A stretch of DNA of 10,192 nucleotides from Acidobacteria bacterium UBA2994. Its GTDB lineage: Bacteria > Acidobacteriota > Vicinamibacteria > Vicinamibacterales > UBA8438. A program made the translations under genes and the position numbers. Every line of letters begins with the position of its first letter. Position 1 is the stretch's first letter. This document shows, piece by piece, positions 1-7,021 of this stretch. The stretch spans positions 1 through 10,192 of the forward strand of contig DEAA01000067.1 of assembly GCA_002346545.1 (NCBI GenBank), read 5' to 3'. The notes under the pieces are model-generated. The model was not told the DNA's origin. It worked only from the letters and a program-made list of their open reading frames with translations, and did no database searches.

Positions 1-601
<601 letters not shown>

Positions 602-621
<20 letters not shown>

Positions 622-1366
622 TGATCACCACCTGTTGCAGCTGCGACATCAACGCCGTCCACAGCCCGGTCACCATCAGCAGGCCGAGGGCGATGAGCAG
701 GGCCCCACCGATGATGTTCAGGGCGCGGATGTGTCGACGGAGGAACGCGACCGACCGGGTTGCCCACCCCCACCCAGCGGCAAGCACGAGGAATGGGATG
801 CCCAGACCCAACGAGTACGCCAGCCCGAGCAAACCTGCGCGGGCGGGGTCTCCCAGGTTCCACGACATCGAAATGATCGCCGCCAGCGTCGGACCGATGC
901 AAGGCGTCCAGCCGACGCCAAGTGCAAACCCAAGAAGTGGCGCTCCGATCAGCCCGGCTCTTCCGCGGGTACGTGGGCGGAGGGTGCGTTGCGCGATCCC
1001 GAAGAACCCGATGAATACCAGGCCCAGAGCGATTATGACAACCCCGAATACGCGGGTGAGGACGCCCGCGTACTGCAGCAACACATATCCAAAGGTCCCA
1101 CCGAGGATCGTCACGGCAACGAACACGACCGTGAACCCGGCGATGAACAAGCTAACGCCTAGCAGTAGTCGGGTGCGCTGGGCCGTTGCCGTGCGACCAC
1201 CGCGTCCTGGGGAGGGCCCAGCCATGGTGGTGCTGCCGAGGTAGCCGAGGTAGCCGGGCACCAGGGGCAGCACGCACGGCGATACAAACGAAACCAGACC
1301 GGCGAGGATCGCGATCAGAATCGCGACCCACAGAGCGCCGTCGACCACCACCATCGCCGGGTTCAC
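602..1366 (-). CDS. ccdA: CcdA-type thiol-disulfide electron carrier
   Basis: CcdA-family proteins pass electrons from cytoplasmic thioredoxin across the membrane to extracytoplasmic thioredoxin-like proteins, here presumably the TlpA/ResA-like lipoprotein encoded just upstream. The 254-residue product has about six hydrophobic segments. It also has the two conserved cysteines of the family in proline-rich motifs: SFVSPCVLPLVPGYL (Cys31) and GWTPCIGPT (Cys156). Length is typical for actinobacterial CcdA. The start is the GTG at 1366: GGGGA lies 6 nt upstream and the GTG overlaps the upstream stop as GTGA. The in-frame ATG four codons later has no ribosome binding site. The 3' end overlaps resB by 20 nt. 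The order thioredoxin-ccdA-resB is a standard System II arrangement, which supports a role in keeping apocytochrome c haem-site cysteines reduced. Confidence 0.94.
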
Positions 1367-1962
1367 GAGCTGTCCCCGGCGATGGTGTCTGCCACGAGAG
1401 TGGACAGGATCGACGCACTGGCCAGCTGGCCGATGACCCGCACGGCGACCCGCCCCTCCCGGTCGATGACGAGAGTGGTTGGCGTGGCCTGAATGGGAGT
1501 CACCTGCGCAAATGCGAGCTTGACCCGCCCGTCGTTCACGTCGATCACGCTCGGGTAGGTGACATTGTTGTCACGGGCGAACGACAGCGCCGTCGCGGGC
1601 TGGTCGTAGGTGTTCACCCCGAGGAACGCCACCCCCTGATCCTGATACTCCCGCCAGACCTCCTCGAGCATCGGGGCTTCGACGATGCACGGCCCACACG
1701 CGGCATACCAGAAGTTCACCACCAGTACCCCACCTCGATAGTCATCGCTGGACACCGGCTCCCCGGTCTCGGTGACACCCTCGAACACCACCGGCTCCCC
1801 GCGGTCAGCCACGGGGATCTCCACGACCTGGAAGTCTCCGGCGATATAGCCCTTCTCGTTCCCGTCCCGGTATTGCTGCGCGAGCGAGTCGCTGGAGGTG
1901 CATCCGGCGAGCAGCAGCGCCGCGATCAGCGTCACGACGGTGAGGGCGCGGCGGCGGTTCAT
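1363..1962 (-). CDS. TlpA/ResA-like thioredoxin lipoprotein
   Basis: A 199-residue exported thioredoxin-fold protein, most likely a membrane-anchored reductase for apocytochrome c or other extracytoplasmic disulfides, re-reduced by CcdA. The N terminus has MNRRR, a hydrophobic stretch and a lipobox LAGC (residues 18-21), so Cys21 should be lipidated. The redox motif is CGPC at Cys89-Cys92, and the cis-proline loop ATPTT (Pro161) follows. One oddity: the residue before CGPC is Ala (FWYAACGPC), where most family members have Trp, which may alter redox potential. The ATG at 1962 is chosen because it precedes the signal peptide and overlaps the stop of the preceding gene as ATGA; upstream in-frame codons are not signal-like. 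The adjacent lspA could supply the peptidase that cleaves its signal. ResA/CcsX-like versus generic TlpA cannot be decided from the sequence alone. Confidence 0.9.
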   Translation of the reverse strand: MNRRRALTVVTLIAALLLAGCTSSDSLAQQYRDGNEKGYIAGDFQVVEIPVADRGEPVVFEGVTETGEPVSSDDYRGGVLVVNFWYAACGPCIVEAPMLEEVWREYQDQGVAFLGVNTYDQPATALSFARDNNVTYPSVIDVNDGRVKLAFAQVTPIQATPTTLVIDREGRVAVRVIGQLASASILSTLVADTIAGDSS

Positions 1963-2294
1963 GCGCGCGGGACCTTGATCAGGGTGCCAGCGACAAGGAA
2001 TATGACCGCGGCGACCGACTGTGCGGCCGTCCACACCGAACCGGAGAACGGGAAGGGGAATACCGGGTTCCAAGCCACTGCGATCACCGCAAACACTGGC
2101 AGCCACCACCACTGCCGCGCCTCAATCGCGAACCAGGCCACGATCACGGCGAGGATTGCGGCGACGAACAGCACAACTGCGAACCAGTCCCCACCCATTA
2201 GCACCGGGGCGACGAACAAAACTGCCGCAGCTAGCAGACCCGGCGCAAACGCGTTCCGCTGGTACATGGACGGGGGCCGCTGCTTTGTCATCAT
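1959..2294 (-). CDS. Small four-helix membrane protein, DUF6804-like
   Basis: A 111-residue, very hydrophobic protein with about four predicted membrane segments (roughly residues 16-33, 37-56, 63-77 and 88-105). The third segment leads into AVAWNPVFPF, followed by a Trp-containing turn and a last helix. This asparagine-proline motif resembles the small bacterial membrane proteins called DUF6804; I recognise the pattern from memory, so the family name is tentative. The start is the first of two adjacent ATGs (2294), which overlaps the lspA stop as ATGA; its own stop overlaps the next start the same way. Tight coupling on both sides means it is made together with LspA and the thioredoxin lipoprotein. 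Function is unknown; an accessory role in this membrane redox module is a guess. Confidence 0.8.
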   Translation of the reverse strand: MMTKQRPPSMYQRNAFAPGLLAAAVLFVAPVLMGGDWFAVVLFVAAILAVIVAWFAIEARQWWWLPVFAVIAVAWNPVFPFPFSGSVWTAAQSVAAVIFLVAGTLIKVPRA

Positions 2295-2836
2295 GACTCG
2301 CTCACCGCGGAGTCGTTCGCGGGTGACGCATCGGTTGTCGCAACGTTTACGCCCGCAGGGGATCTTCTGTGTCGGGTCCATAAACTCAGGCCGAGCACGA
2401 TGACACCGGCGCCCAAGGCGACGTCGGCGACGTTACCGATAAACAGGGTTCCGTAGGCGAGGAAGTCGGTGACATGCCCGACCCCAAACCCAGGAGGGGA
2501 GAACAGCCGGTCGATCAAGTTCCCGATCGCCCCTCCGAGTATCAGTCCGATCCCCAGCGCCCACCATCCAGTCCGAGCCCGCGTAGCTTCGAAGACCAGA
2601 AACGCCACGACGCCGGCCCCGAGGAGTGTAAGCAGTCCGGTGACTTCAGCACCGAGTGAGAGGATCGCGCCAGGGTTGAAAGCGAGCTGCAACCCAAGCA
2701 GATCTCCGAGCAGCGGGATCCGTTTCTCCTGGCTCAACCCTGTCAGCGCTGCCGATTTCGTCGTCTGGTCGACCAAGATCACCACCGCAGCGGCCAGGCA
2801 CGCGACCGAGAATCGCCGATTCTGCCCACGAATCAT
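2291..2836 (-). CDS. lspA: Lipoprotein signal peptidase (signal peptidase II)
   Basis: LspA is the integral-membrane aspartic protease that cuts prolipoproteins just before the lipidated cysteine. The 181-residue product shows the family pattern: DQTTK near residue 23, the NPGAILSLG loop (about 54-62), GGAIGNLIDR with catalytic Asp109, and FIGNVADVA with catalytic Asp138. Four hydrophobic segments surround these motifs. The ATG at 2836 is preferred over the in-frame GTG at 2854 because AGGGAG sits 8 nt before it. It also overlaps the stop of a 44-codon ORF as TGATG. Every bacterium needing LspA has a chromosomal copy, so a copy on an apparent mobile element beside a lipoprotein thioredoxin suggests dedicated processing of cargo lipoproteins (inference). 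The C-terminal tail of about 25 polar residues is unremarkable. Confidence 0.95.
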   Translation of the reverse strand: MIRGQNRRFSVACLAAAVVILVDQTTKSAALTGLSQEKRIPLLGDLLGLQLAFNPGAILSLGAEVTGLLTLLGAGVVAFLVFEATRARTGWWALGIGLILGGAIGNLIDRLFSPPGFGVGHVTDFLAYGTLFIGNVADVALGAGVIVLGLSLWTRHRRSPAGVNVATTDASPANDSAVSES

Positions 2837-2970
2837 CAGCGGTACTCCCTGCACCCGACGCGTTCACCGGTACGCCGACACCGGGCAGCTAACGGGAGGA
2901 GCCTCGTGGTGTGGGTAGCCGGAGAGGCGGCCCGAGGGGTCTTCGTCACGTCGTCGAGTGAACACGTCAT
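2836..2970 (-). CDS. Hypothetical 44-residue ORF coupled to lspA
   Basis: A short ORF fills the gap between copC and lspA exactly. It starts at an ATG (2970) with GGAGA 7 nt upstream, only 14 nt after the copC stop, and its stop overlaps the lspA start as TGATG. The product begins MTCSLDDVTKTP and is basic and arginine-rich, with three cysteines (residues 3, 31 and 40), no membrane segment and no signal peptide. I recognise no family. The good ribosome binding site and exact fit support translation. It may be a real small protein, or a leader whose translation opens the lspA start. The low-complexity, Arg/Thr/Ala-rich composition means it could also be a chance frame in GC-rich DNA. Confidence 0.45.
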   Translation of the reverse strand: MTCSLDDVTKTPRAASPATHTTRLLPLAARCRRTGERVGCREYR

Positions 2971-2984
2971 GATGGGTTCTCCTT

Positions 2985-3665
2985 CTATTGCTGGTCGTCG
3001 GCAGGCGCGGCCTCCGCTGCTCTGTCGCGGAGACGACGCTCTCTGCCCACCATGAGCACGACGATCACGATGCCGCCCAGTAGGATCACGCCACTGGCGA
3101 CGGCCAGGATCGGTAAGAGCTCCCCGCCTCCGGAGGGCTCACCGTGACCGGGACTCCCCAAGGTGTCGGTGGACGTCGGATACGGTTCCGATGTGTCTTC
3201 AATAGTCACTGCGGGGGCTGGGGTCGTGGTTGGGATCGTGACGGCTTCTGCGGTGTACTGGTATTCGTTGCTGATCGGGTGCCCGTCGCTGGATACCACC
3301 CGCCACCGCACCGTGTATGTGCCCACCTGACCGGGTATTACGGGCTGAGTGACCGTGGTCCCGTCGATGACCGGATCCCCCGATGCGATGTTCTGTCCGT
3401 CCGGAGCGACCACCTCGATGATCACGGCGCTGAAATCGGTAAGGATCTCTCCGCTGAAGGTCAGCGAGATCTCATCCGGGACGACACTGACCGTGGACCC
3501 GACTTCCGGGGATGAGGAGACGATCTCATCGTGGGCGGCTGCGGGTGCCGCAGTGGCGAACAGCAACCCGGCGGTCAGAAGCAGCGACGTCAAGCTAGAC
3601 AGAATGAAGATGCGTCTCCGTGAGCCGGATCGGTGCGGGTGTTCGTGGTCGGTGACGGTGGTCAA
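2985..3665 (-). CDS. copC: CopC-domain copper-binding protein with C-terminal membrane anchor
   Basis: CopC proteins bind Cu(II) outside the membrane using the N-terminal histidine of the mature chain. Here the signal peptide ends ...APAAA and the mature protein would start HDEIVSSSPEVGS (His45). The second ligand pair is visible in SSDGHPIS (Asp127, His129), and the GTYTVRWRVVS strand is characteristic. A Pro/Thr-rich linker leads to a single membrane helix at about 182-206 with a charged cytoplasmic tail, the usual actinobacterial CopC layout. The best start is a TTG at 3665, with AAAGGA 8 nt upstream and 13 nt after the preceding stop; a longer version starting at 3707 would overlap that gene and lacks this support. 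The N-terminal segment contains DHEHPH, possibly another metal site (speculative). No CopD domain is fused. Confidence 0.9.
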   Translation of the reverse strand: MTTVTDHEHPHRSGSRRRIFILSSLTSLLLTAGLLFATAAPAAAHDEIVSSSPEVGSTVSVVPDEISLTFSGEILTDFSAVIIEVVAPDGQNIASGDPVIDGTTVTQPVIPGQVGTYTVRWRVVSSDGHPISNEYQYTAEAVTIPTTTPAPAVTIEDTSEPYPTSTDTLGSPGHGEPSGGGELLPILAVASGVILLGGIVIVVLMVGRERRLRDRAAEAAPADDQQ

Positions 3666-3678
3666 GTCGGTGGTCCTT

Positions 3679-4701
3679 TCAGGGCCGGTCGATGATGTGC
3701 TGGGCAATCGTTTTCGCGTCTTTCCAGACCCCGGCGAGGGTGTCGGAGCCGCGGCCGCCGTACTGCGGCATCCCCGCCACGAACAGCCCGGGCAGCCCGG
3801 TCAGGGTGCGCCGGGGCCGGTCGACGCGAGCCGATTCCGGGAGCCAGTCGTCGCCCGGGGTGTAGCCGGTGGCGAGGATCACCGAGCGGGGGCTTGCCTG
3901 CGTGCCGTCAGCGAAGGTCACCACGGCTCCGGCCGCGGCCTGCACCGCAGGAGCGATTGTGACCCCGGCGCGGCGCAGCTGCTCATAGCTATCGCCGAAG
4001 ACCGGCTCGGGGCGACGCTTCCGGGAGACCAGCGACACCCTCTCTCCCGCCGCGGCGGGGTAACTCATCGCGGGGCGATGCTGCCGCCAGGTTCTCACAG
4101 ACAGGGTCACGGTGTGCGATGCCAACAGTTCGCGGGCCAGCTGCACACCACTGTTGCCGCCGCCCACGATCATCACATCGCCAGCGGGGATCTGCTTCGG
4201 GTACAGATACTGGCTACTGTGCATCACCACCCCGGGCGCCATCAGAAGCGACGCCCACTCCGGAATCCGCGGATGCGCGGCCGCGCCCGTCGCGCAGATC
4301 ACGTTGCGGGTCTGCACCTCCCCCGCCGTCGTCGACAGCAGCAGAGTCGACCCGTTCCCGCGGTGCTCCACCCCGGTCGCGCGGATGCCCCAGACCGTCC
4401 GCACACCCAGCCCGGCTTCCACGAAAGTGAGATAGTCAGCCATCTCATCCACTCGCGGATGTCTGCGTTGGTCGCCCAGCAGCCGGCGCGTAGAGAGCGC
4501 GCTATGCCGGACGTCGCTGAGAAGCTCCATCGAATGCCACCGTGACGACCAGGAACGCTGCCCCATGCTGGCGGCGTCGATCACCACGAACTCGTGCTGC
4601 GGCCGCAGCCCTTCCGCGCTCAGAGCCGCGGCAACCGCGAGCCCCGACTGCCCGGCGCCCACGATGATCGCCCGCCGATGCGTCAACCCCGCCCGCATCA
4701 C
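3679..4701 (-). CDS. FAD/NAD(P)-dependent oxidoreductase, flavin monooxygenase-like (CzcO type)
   Basis: A 340-residue soluble two-dinucleotide-binding flavoprotein. The FAD Rossmann motif is GAGQSG (residues 15-20) and the NAD(P)H motif is GGGNSG (180-185). ATGA (137-140) and ATGY (277-280) are the usual strand ends contacting the cofactors, and VMHSSQY (159-165) resembles the flavin monooxygenase fingerprint region. This fits the CzcO/YUCCA-like group of single-component flavoproteins; substrate is unknown. It may start at the GTG at 4701 (GTGA overlap with the dsbA-like stop) or the ATG one codon later (TGATG). Either way it is coupled to that gene. CzcO-like proteins recur in metal-resistance clusters without a proven reaction; a thioredoxin-reductase-like role is unlikely because no CxxC is present. 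Confidence 0.85.
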   Translation of the reverse strand: MMRAGLTHRRAIIVGAGQSGLAVAAALSAEGLRPQHEFVVIDAASMGQRSWSSRWHSMELLSDVRHSALSTRRLLGDQRRHPRVDEMADYLTFVEAGLGVRTVWGIRATGVEHRGNGSTLLLSTTAGEVQTRNVICATGAAAHPRIPEWASLLMAPGVVMHSSQYLYPKQIPAGDVMIVGGGNSGVQLARELLASHTVTLSVRTWRQHRPAMSYPAAAGERVSLVSRKRRPEPVFGDSYEQLRRAGVTIAPAVQAAAGAVVTFADGTQASPRSVILATGYTPGDDWLPESARVDRPRRTLTGLPGLFVAGMPQYGGRGSDTLAGVWKDAKTIAQHIIDRP

Positions 4702-5366
4702 CGTGCACCGTTCACCGCGGCCTGAATGGCGTTCTCAAGGTCATTCCACTCCTGCAGCTCGAGCAGCTCCCCGTCGAGGAAGAACGTCGGTGTGCTGCTC
4801 ACCCCGAGAGCACGCCCCTCCTCGAAGTCCAGCTCCACCCGATCCGTCGTGGCCGGGTCCGCCACGGCGGCGTCATAAGCGGCCATATCCAGACCAAGCT
4901 CATCCGCGAAGCCGCGGAACAGGTCAGCGCGGGACTCCTGCGCCTCACCCCACTCCGGCTGTGTCTCAAACAACCGGACATACATGTCCTCGAACCGGTC
5001 CTGCTGCGCCGCCGCCTCCGCCGCGACCGCCGCGTTCTTCGAGTTGAAATGCCCCGGCAGCGGGAAGTAGCGGACCACATACGTGATCTCCCCCGCGAAC
5101 TGCTCCCGCAAGTCCTCCACGATCGGGAAGAACGCGCCACACGCCTCGCACTCAAAGTCGAGGAACTCCACCAGCGTGACAGCGCCCTCCCCGCCATCGT
5201 CGAGGACATGCGAGCTCTGCCGCACCACTTGCGGGGATGCGGCGCCGTCCCCAGACGAAGGTGTAGCGGACTGGCTCTGATTGACAAGGAAATAGATCAA
5301 CCCGGCAACAACCAGCACCACCACAACGGCAATGGTGACGAGCGTCGCCTTCACAGGGGTTTTCAT
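4698..5366 (-). CDS. Membrane-anchored DsbA-family thioredoxin (thioredoxin_4/BdbD-like)
   Basis: A 222-residue extracytoplasmic thiol oxidoreductase. One N-terminal helix (about residues 8-28) without a clear cleavage site probably anchors it, followed by a Ser/Gly-rich linker. The redox motif is CEAC (Cys73-Cys76) in FLDFECEACGAFF, typical of DsbA/BdbD-like proteins, and the cis-proline loop is SSTPTFFLDG (Pro193). A helical insertion lies between them (about 110-185). The ATG at 5366 is chosen for its GGAG 6 nt upstream and because it precedes the membrane segment; an upstream in-frame extension has no signal features. It probably forms or isomerises disulfides in exported proteins of this cluster. 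It is the first of a tightly spaced series of genes and overlaps the flavoprotein gene by 4 nt. Confidence 0.92.
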   Translation of the reverse strand: MKTPVKATLVTIAVVVVLVVAGLIYFLVNQSQSATPSSGDGAASPQVVRQSSHVLDDGGEGAVTLVEFLDFECEACGAFFPIVEDLREQFAGEITYVVRYFPLPGHFNSKNAAVAAEAAAQQDRFEDMYVRLFETQPEWGEAQESRADLFRGFADELGLDMAAYDAAVADPATTDRVELDFEEGRALGVSSTPTFFLDGELLELQEWNDLENAIQAAVNGAR

Positions 5367-5426
5367 CGGGTACTCCAAACCAAGACACGGCACAAGACAG
5401 AACCCGGGCACGCAGCCCAGGACGAA

Positions 5427-5450
5427 GCACCGCCCAAACGGGCGGCGTGC
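5427..5450 (-). other. Strong hairpin between the DUF6153-like gene and dsbA-like gene
   Basis: Arms GCAC+CGCCC (5427-5435) and GGGCG+GTGC (5440-5444, 5447-5450) pair around an AAAC loop with a 2-nt bulge, giving about nine G/C-rich base pairs. It lies in the 90-nt gap between the two genes. No run of T follows in the direction of transcription, so it is more likely an mRNA processing, stability or attenuation element than a classical terminator. Confidence 0.45.
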
Positions 5451-5456
5451 CAAATG

Positions 5457-5852
5457 TCAGGTTCGGGAAAGACCCAACTGCGTCAACGAGAACACGACCG
5501 GATGAGCACGGGCAGCCGGCGCCGGAAGCAGCGAAGGCATACGTGGCCCGTCACTGAGTACCGGAGGCATCCGCCGACGCCACAACCCCCGCAGCACAAC
5601 CATGAACGTCAGCCCGCACAACACACCCAACGCGCACAGCGCAGCGCCCACCAACACGTTCGGCCCAGAAGCGACACCACCAGCGACCGCCTCATGTTCA
5701 ACCGGGACATCAGTCGCGGGCCCGACGTGCGGGTCCATCAACCCAGATATCACCAGCGGGACAGGAGTTGAGCCGTCCGCCTCTGTGTGGCTCGTCGCTG
5801 CCAGACCCAGCATCAGCAGCAACGCCAACCCAACGCTAGTAATGAGCCTCAT
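5457..5852 (-). CDS. Small exported/membrane protein, DUF6153-like
   Basis: A 131-residue protein starting MRLITSVGLALLLMLGLA, a clear signal peptide or membrane anchor. A His/Asp/Glu-containing extracytoplasmic stretch follows (about 21-62, with MDPHVGP and VEHEA). A second hydrophobic helix (about 66-88) contains two cysteines, ALCALGVLCGL, and a basic stop-transfer WRRR. The tail ends LTQLGLSRT. This layout resembles actinobacterial DUF6153 proteins that sit beside metal and thioredoxin genes; that name is from memory and tentative. No ribosome binding site precedes the ATG at 5852. An in-frame ATG at 5906 lies 7 nt after a TAGGCT -10-like box, which would suit a leaderless transcript and add 18 residues. 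The histidines hint at metal binding (inference). Confidence 0.7.
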   Translation of the reverse strand: MRLITSVGLALLLMLGLAATSHTEADGSTPVPLVISGLMDPHVGPATDVPVEHEAVAGGVASGPNVLVGAALCALGVLCGLTFMVVLRGLWRRRMPPVLSDGPRMPSLLPAPAARAHPVVFSLTQLGLSRT

Positions 5853-5870
5853 TATCAAAAAATGCTCATT
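5841..5870 (-). promoter_or_regulatory. AT-rich inverted repeat, possible metalloregulator operator
   Basis: AATGAGC (5841-5847) and GCTCATT (5864-5870) form a perfect 7-bp inverted repeat with a 16-nt spacer, in an AT-rich island that stands out from its surroundings. Nested inside is a second symmetric element, AATGAGCCTCATT (5841-5853). On the minus strand TGATAATGA-ggc-TCATTACTA is a 7/9 imperfect palindrome loosely like Fur/Zur-type boxes. A GATAAT -10-like hexamer is within it, 17 nt after TCGACG. It covers the ATG at 5852, so it is either an operator/promoter or simply AT-rich coding sequence. Confidence 0.35.
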
Positions 5871-5903
5871 CAGCGTCGAACGGGGAGTCCGGGCCGAGGA
5901 GAC

Positions 5904-5947
5904 CATCGCCAACAGCCTACAGTGCGCACCTATACGCACTGACCTTG
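5904..5947 (-). promoter_or_regulatory. Candidate promoter with 22-bp palindromic operator
   Basis: CAGTGCG (5920-5926) and CGCACTG (5935-5941) are perfect inverted repeats separated by 8 nt. They directly abut a minus-strand TAGGCT (5914-5919), a good actinobacterial -10 box, with the ATG at 5906 only 7 nt further on. A palindrome filling the -35/-10 spacer is typical of metal-responsive MerR- or ArsR-type control. The -35 hexamer is poor at 17-19 nt spacing. Regulator not identified in the window. Confidence 0.4.
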
Positions 5948-5970
5948 AACCGTCCGCGGTTCTCTGCCGC

Positions 5971-6117
5971 TCATGCGAGGGGGTGTGTCCGATTGGTCGC
6001 GGGCAGCACGATGAGGGCGTAGATCGCCAGCCAGACCATAGTCGGCCACAGCAACGTGGCGACCTTGCCCCACAGGTAGCGAATCGTCGGTTTGGTGAGG
6101 GACCGAGGCAGAAGCAT
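5971..6117 (-). CDS. Hypothetical 48-residue single-pass membrane ORF (or gene remnant)
   Basis: The frame encodes a product starting [16 protein letters not shown], followed by one hydrophobic helix (about residues 20-39, [15 protein letters not shown]) and a short polar tail. The composition is protein-like: positive residues lie before the helix, giving an N-in orientation. No ribosome binding site precedes the ATG, and the frame stays open upstream into the SulP remnant. It could therefore be the 3' end of a gene truncated by the same rearrangement, or an intact small protein. I recognise no family. About 119 nt separate it from the ATG at 5852 that starts the DUF6153-like gene. Confidence 0.35.
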   Translation of the reverse strand: MLLPRSLTKPTIRYLWGKVATLLWPTMVWLAIYALIVLPATNRTHPLA

Positions 6118-6143
6118 GCCAGAGAGAACATCAGAAGCGGCAT

Positions 6144-6641
6144 CCGGACCGGCTGCAGCAGCTCGAGCTGCCGCGCAGCCTCCCCGAGCTGTTCTTCCCG
6201 CAGGTCCCTCTCACCCTGGAGACCCTGCAGATCATCGCCCCCTACGCCCTCGCGATGGCCGTCGTCGGCCTGCTCGAATCGCTCATGACCGCGAAAATGG
6301 TCGACGACATCACCGACACCCACTCCCGCAAGACCCGCGAAGCATGGGGTCAAGGCGCGGCCAACATGCTCTCCGGCCTGTTCGGTGGGATGGGCGGGTG
6401 CGCCATGATCGGCCAAACCATGATCAACGTCAAAGCCTCTGGAGCGCGCACCCGGATCTCGACGTTCCTCGCCGGGGTGTTCGTCCTCATCCTCGTCGTC
6501 GCCCTCGGCGACATCGTCGCTCTAATCCCCATGGCCGCGCTCGTCGCCGTGATGATCGTCGTGGCCATCGCCACCTTCGACTGGCACAGTATCCGCCCCG
6601 CAACCCTCAAGCGGATGCCGATCAGCGAGACCGTCGTCATG
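6144..6641 (+). pseudogene. Internal fragment of a SulP-family anion transporter
   Basis: From about 6144 the plus strand encodes an unmistakable SulP segment: [17 protein letters not shown], then [20 protein letters not shown], then [17 protein letters not shown], then [20 protein letters not shown] and a WHSIRP...SETVVM end. About 166 residues match the middle of a normally much longer transporter. The N-terminal membrane segments and the C-terminal STAS domain are absent. Upstream the frame quickly loses similarity and meets a stop at 6096; downstream, similarity stops at about 6641 and the frame runs into Ser/Pro-rich nonsense. There is no start codon with a ribosome binding site ahead of it. 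It is a dead remnant left by rearrangement, on the opposite strand from the working genes. Confidence 0.88.
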
Positions 6642-6841
6642 AACTCGCCATCGCCGTCGCCATCGGCACCTTCGGCGCCACCAGCGGACAAGCACTCGCC
6701 GGCATCGTCGGACCCCTCATCGAAGTCCCCGTCCTCATCGGACTCGTCTACGTCGCCCTCTGGCTACGCCCTCGGCTTTTCCCCGCCACCGATGAAGACC
6801 TCCACATCGATCGCCGACGCGTAGAAAACATCACCACCTGA
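6641..6841 (+). pseudogene. C-terminal fragment of an ACR3-type arsenite efflux transporter
   Basis: Directly after the SulP fragment, in a different reading frame, the plus strand encodes [20 protein letters not shown], then [20 protein letters not shown], then a basic, polar tail ending ENITT and a TGA at 6839-6841. The first two stretches are the diagnostic last membrane helices of ACR3 (Acr3/ArsB-type) arsenite permeases, including the conserved GPLIEVPVL. Only about 66 codons of a protein that is normally several hundred residues long remain. The preceding ACR3 hallmark (…NNF before EL) is missing, so the join falls right at this point. It indicates that an arsenic-resistance operon once lay here. 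It cannot be functional. Confidence 0.87.
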
Positions 6842-6918
6842 ACCTCGGCAGCAGCACGCAGCACGCGGACCCCGGCGCCGTCGTGCCACCACACGCGTAG
6901 GGGCTCGGGGATCTTCAC
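6842..6918 (-). pseudogene. 5' remnant of a truncated backbone gene
   Basis: A GTG at 6918 preceded by a perfect AGGAGG (4-nt spacing) opens a frame beginning MKIPEPLRVWWHDGAGVRV. After about 26 residues it runs into sequence antisense to the ACR3 remnant and stays open only to 6748, with a product rich in Arg/Ser that looks like an antisense artefact. The simplest reading is a real gene whose 3' part was lost where the cargo joins the backbone near 6842. I do not recognise the family. Some of the antisense tail may still be translated. Confidence 0.5.
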
Positions 6919-7021
6919 GGCGCCTCCTGTCGTTGGGCGCCTCTGTTGTCGCGGGCAGCATCGCCCGGGGCCGGGAGAGAGCGCGGCCGGGGGCGCGCTG
7001 AGTGCGTGGGTTGGGTGTTGT

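Noticed and set aside
1186..2403. Long plus-strand open frame (405 codons) across ccdA, the lipoprotein and the small membrane protein genes
   Set aside because: It is antisense to well-supported genes, has Arg/Pro/His-rich low-complexity composition, and shows no motif or ribosome binding site.
3349..4545. Plus-strand open frame of 398 codons opposite copC and the flavoprotein gene
   Set aside because: Both minus-strand proteins have clear cofactor or metal motifs; the plus-strand product looks like a GC-rich antisense artefact.
5853..6416. N-terminal extension of the DUF6153-like gene to 6416
   Set aside because: The extension is antisense to the SulP fragment and has no signal features; starts at 5852 or 5906 fit better.
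6092..6640. Plus-strand frame upstream of the ACR3 remnant as one long gene
   Set aside because: Before 6641 this frame is the out-of-frame reading of the SulP fragment (Arg/His/Pro-rich); only the part after 6641 matches ACR3.
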